Source: Balaenoptera acutorostrata (taxonomy: Eukaryota; Chordata; Mammalia; Artiodactyla; Balaenopteridae). Taken from it: DNA of 64,000 nucleotides. A program made the position numbers and the translations under genes. Shown here one piece after another: positions 63,326 to 64,000 of this stretch. Where the stretch lies: assembly GCF_949987535.1 (NCBI RefSeq), contig NW_026645838.1:62001-126000 (forward strand). The letters run 5' to 3'. Under the pieces are notes generated by a model. It was not told the DNA's origin and did no database searches. It was given only the letters and a program-made list of their open reading frames with translations. The number at the start of each line of letters is the position of its first letter. The first letter of the stretch is position 1.

Positions 63326-64000
63326 AGCACGATGAGTGGATTTAGGTACGACGATTCTAAGTGAAATAAGTCACACAGAAAAAGACACTTATCCTAAGAT
63401 ATCACTTATAGAGGGAATGTAAAAACCGCTACACTTGAACTGAATTGCAAAACAGAACAGAGTCACACGTTTAGGAAACACACTATGGCTGCTGAACGGG
63501 AAAGGTGAGGTGGGGTGATGCATAAAACAAGGGTTTCAAATTAGCTCAGATACCGTTCCATAAACCCAATATGTAATAGACAAGACCTATTCCTTGCTCA
63601 GTGAACTGGACTCAACACCCCCTATTCACCGCACAAGAATATATCTGACTAGTAAGAATCTTCAAACCTATGTATTGATATCTCTCTGTAAGTGAGTCAA
63701 GGGGGTGTAAAGCGGCATAAACACAGCCGTGAAAAGCAGCTAAACCCCATTATAAAAATAAATTACTTTTCAAAACCCGTGAAACAAAGACAGTGAAAGA
63801 GAGAGAAATTCTTACAAAATTCGTTCAGGGGCTGTGATGCAACCTGGATTGACCATATCTAGACCCACAGCTGATTGAGACATAAGGGTGGACACTCTTG
63901 GGGCTGAGAGGTTCGGTGAGGTTGGGTGAGCCAACGCAGAGCCTTTCAAGTAATACTGAATGGTACCCATCCCATGGGTCCCAAATCTCCACGTTCAAGG
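63326..64000 (+). repeat. Satellite unit 37, family P, first 675 bp only
   Basis: P, C229, T252, A333, A462, A634, C667, the unit 26 pattern over the visible part. The unit is cut by the window end in the non-L1 half, before the palindrome. Confidence 0.93.

Larger units (their letters stand above)
1..64000 (+). repeat. Tandem satellite array, 1,759-bp unit, about 36.4 copies, probably the common cetacean satellite
   Basis: The same sequence recurs every 1,759 bp from the first to the last base. Unit starts are 1, 1760, 3519, 5278, 7037, then 8797 (one-base slip), then every 1,759 bp to 63326. By eye, units differ by roughly 5-20 substitutions and almost no indels, so neighbours are about 98-99% or more identical. 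The array has no interruption by other DNA and reaches both window ends, so its true length is unknown. From established knowledge, the unit length and the L1-derived half match the heterochromatic satellite found across whales; this is recalled, not searched. In the cell such arrays form constitutive heterochromatin (C-bands). Orientation is set so that the L1 part reads on the + strand. Confidence 0.95.

Noticed and set aside
1..64000. CRISPR array
   Set aside because: The repeats are regular but 1,759 bp long with no short repeat/unique spacer structure, and the DNA is mammalian.
1..64000. Independent L1 insertions in each unit
   Set aside because: The L1 fragment has identical ends and position in all units, so it was present in the founding unit before amplification.

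Overview
The whole 64 kb window is one uninterrupted tandem array of a single 1,759-bp satellite unit. Taking AGCACGATGAGTGG as unit start, I count 36 complete units (positions 1-63325) and the first 675 bp of a 37th (63326-64000). Every complete unit is exactly 1,759 bp except unit 5 (7037-8796), which has one extra A. There is no flanking single-copy DNA, no RNA gene and no supported protein-coding gene. The array runs off both ends.

Likely organism: a whale, probably non-delphinid. About half of each unit is clearly derived from the 3' end of a mammalian LINE-1 (L1) of the laurasiatherian type: the last part of ORF2 including its stop codon, the 3' UTR and an A-rich tail with AATAAA. From memory, the 'common cetacean satellite' is described as a tandem repeat of about 1,750 bp in most cetaceans and about 1,580 bp in oceanic dolphins, and cetacean heterochromatin satellites have been reported to be L1-based. 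The unit length and L1 content fit this. The assignment was not checked against a database.

Layout of one unit (offsets from unit start): 1-97, end of the L1 ORF2 relic with stop TAA at 95-97. 98-450, L1 3' UTR and tail, with AATAAA at 432-437. 451-1252, about 800 bp of unrecognised origin. 1253-1324, a 72-bp perfect palindrome (two 36-bp arms, no spacer). 1325-1759, L1 ORF2 relic continuing into the next unit. The palindrome therefore lies at the 5' junction of the truncated L1.

Above the unit level the array is a mosaic. Two linked variants at offsets 203/206 define family P (CAAGGG) and family Q (AAACGG). The 13 Q units (4, 6, 9, 11, 15, 17, 21, 23, 25, 29, 32, 34, 36) are never adjacent. 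Shared rare variants reveal recent multi-unit copies: trimer 5-7 = 8-10, dimer 31-32 = 33-34, and longer-range pairs 11-12 = 29-30 (18 units apart) and 24-26 = 35-37 (11 units apart). Some units (18, 23, 15) are recombinant between families. This is what unequal crossing-over and gene conversion produce in a heterochromatic satellite. The many short open frames on both strands recur only because the DNA recurs. They overlap each other on both strands, are broken in several units, and are not called as genes.
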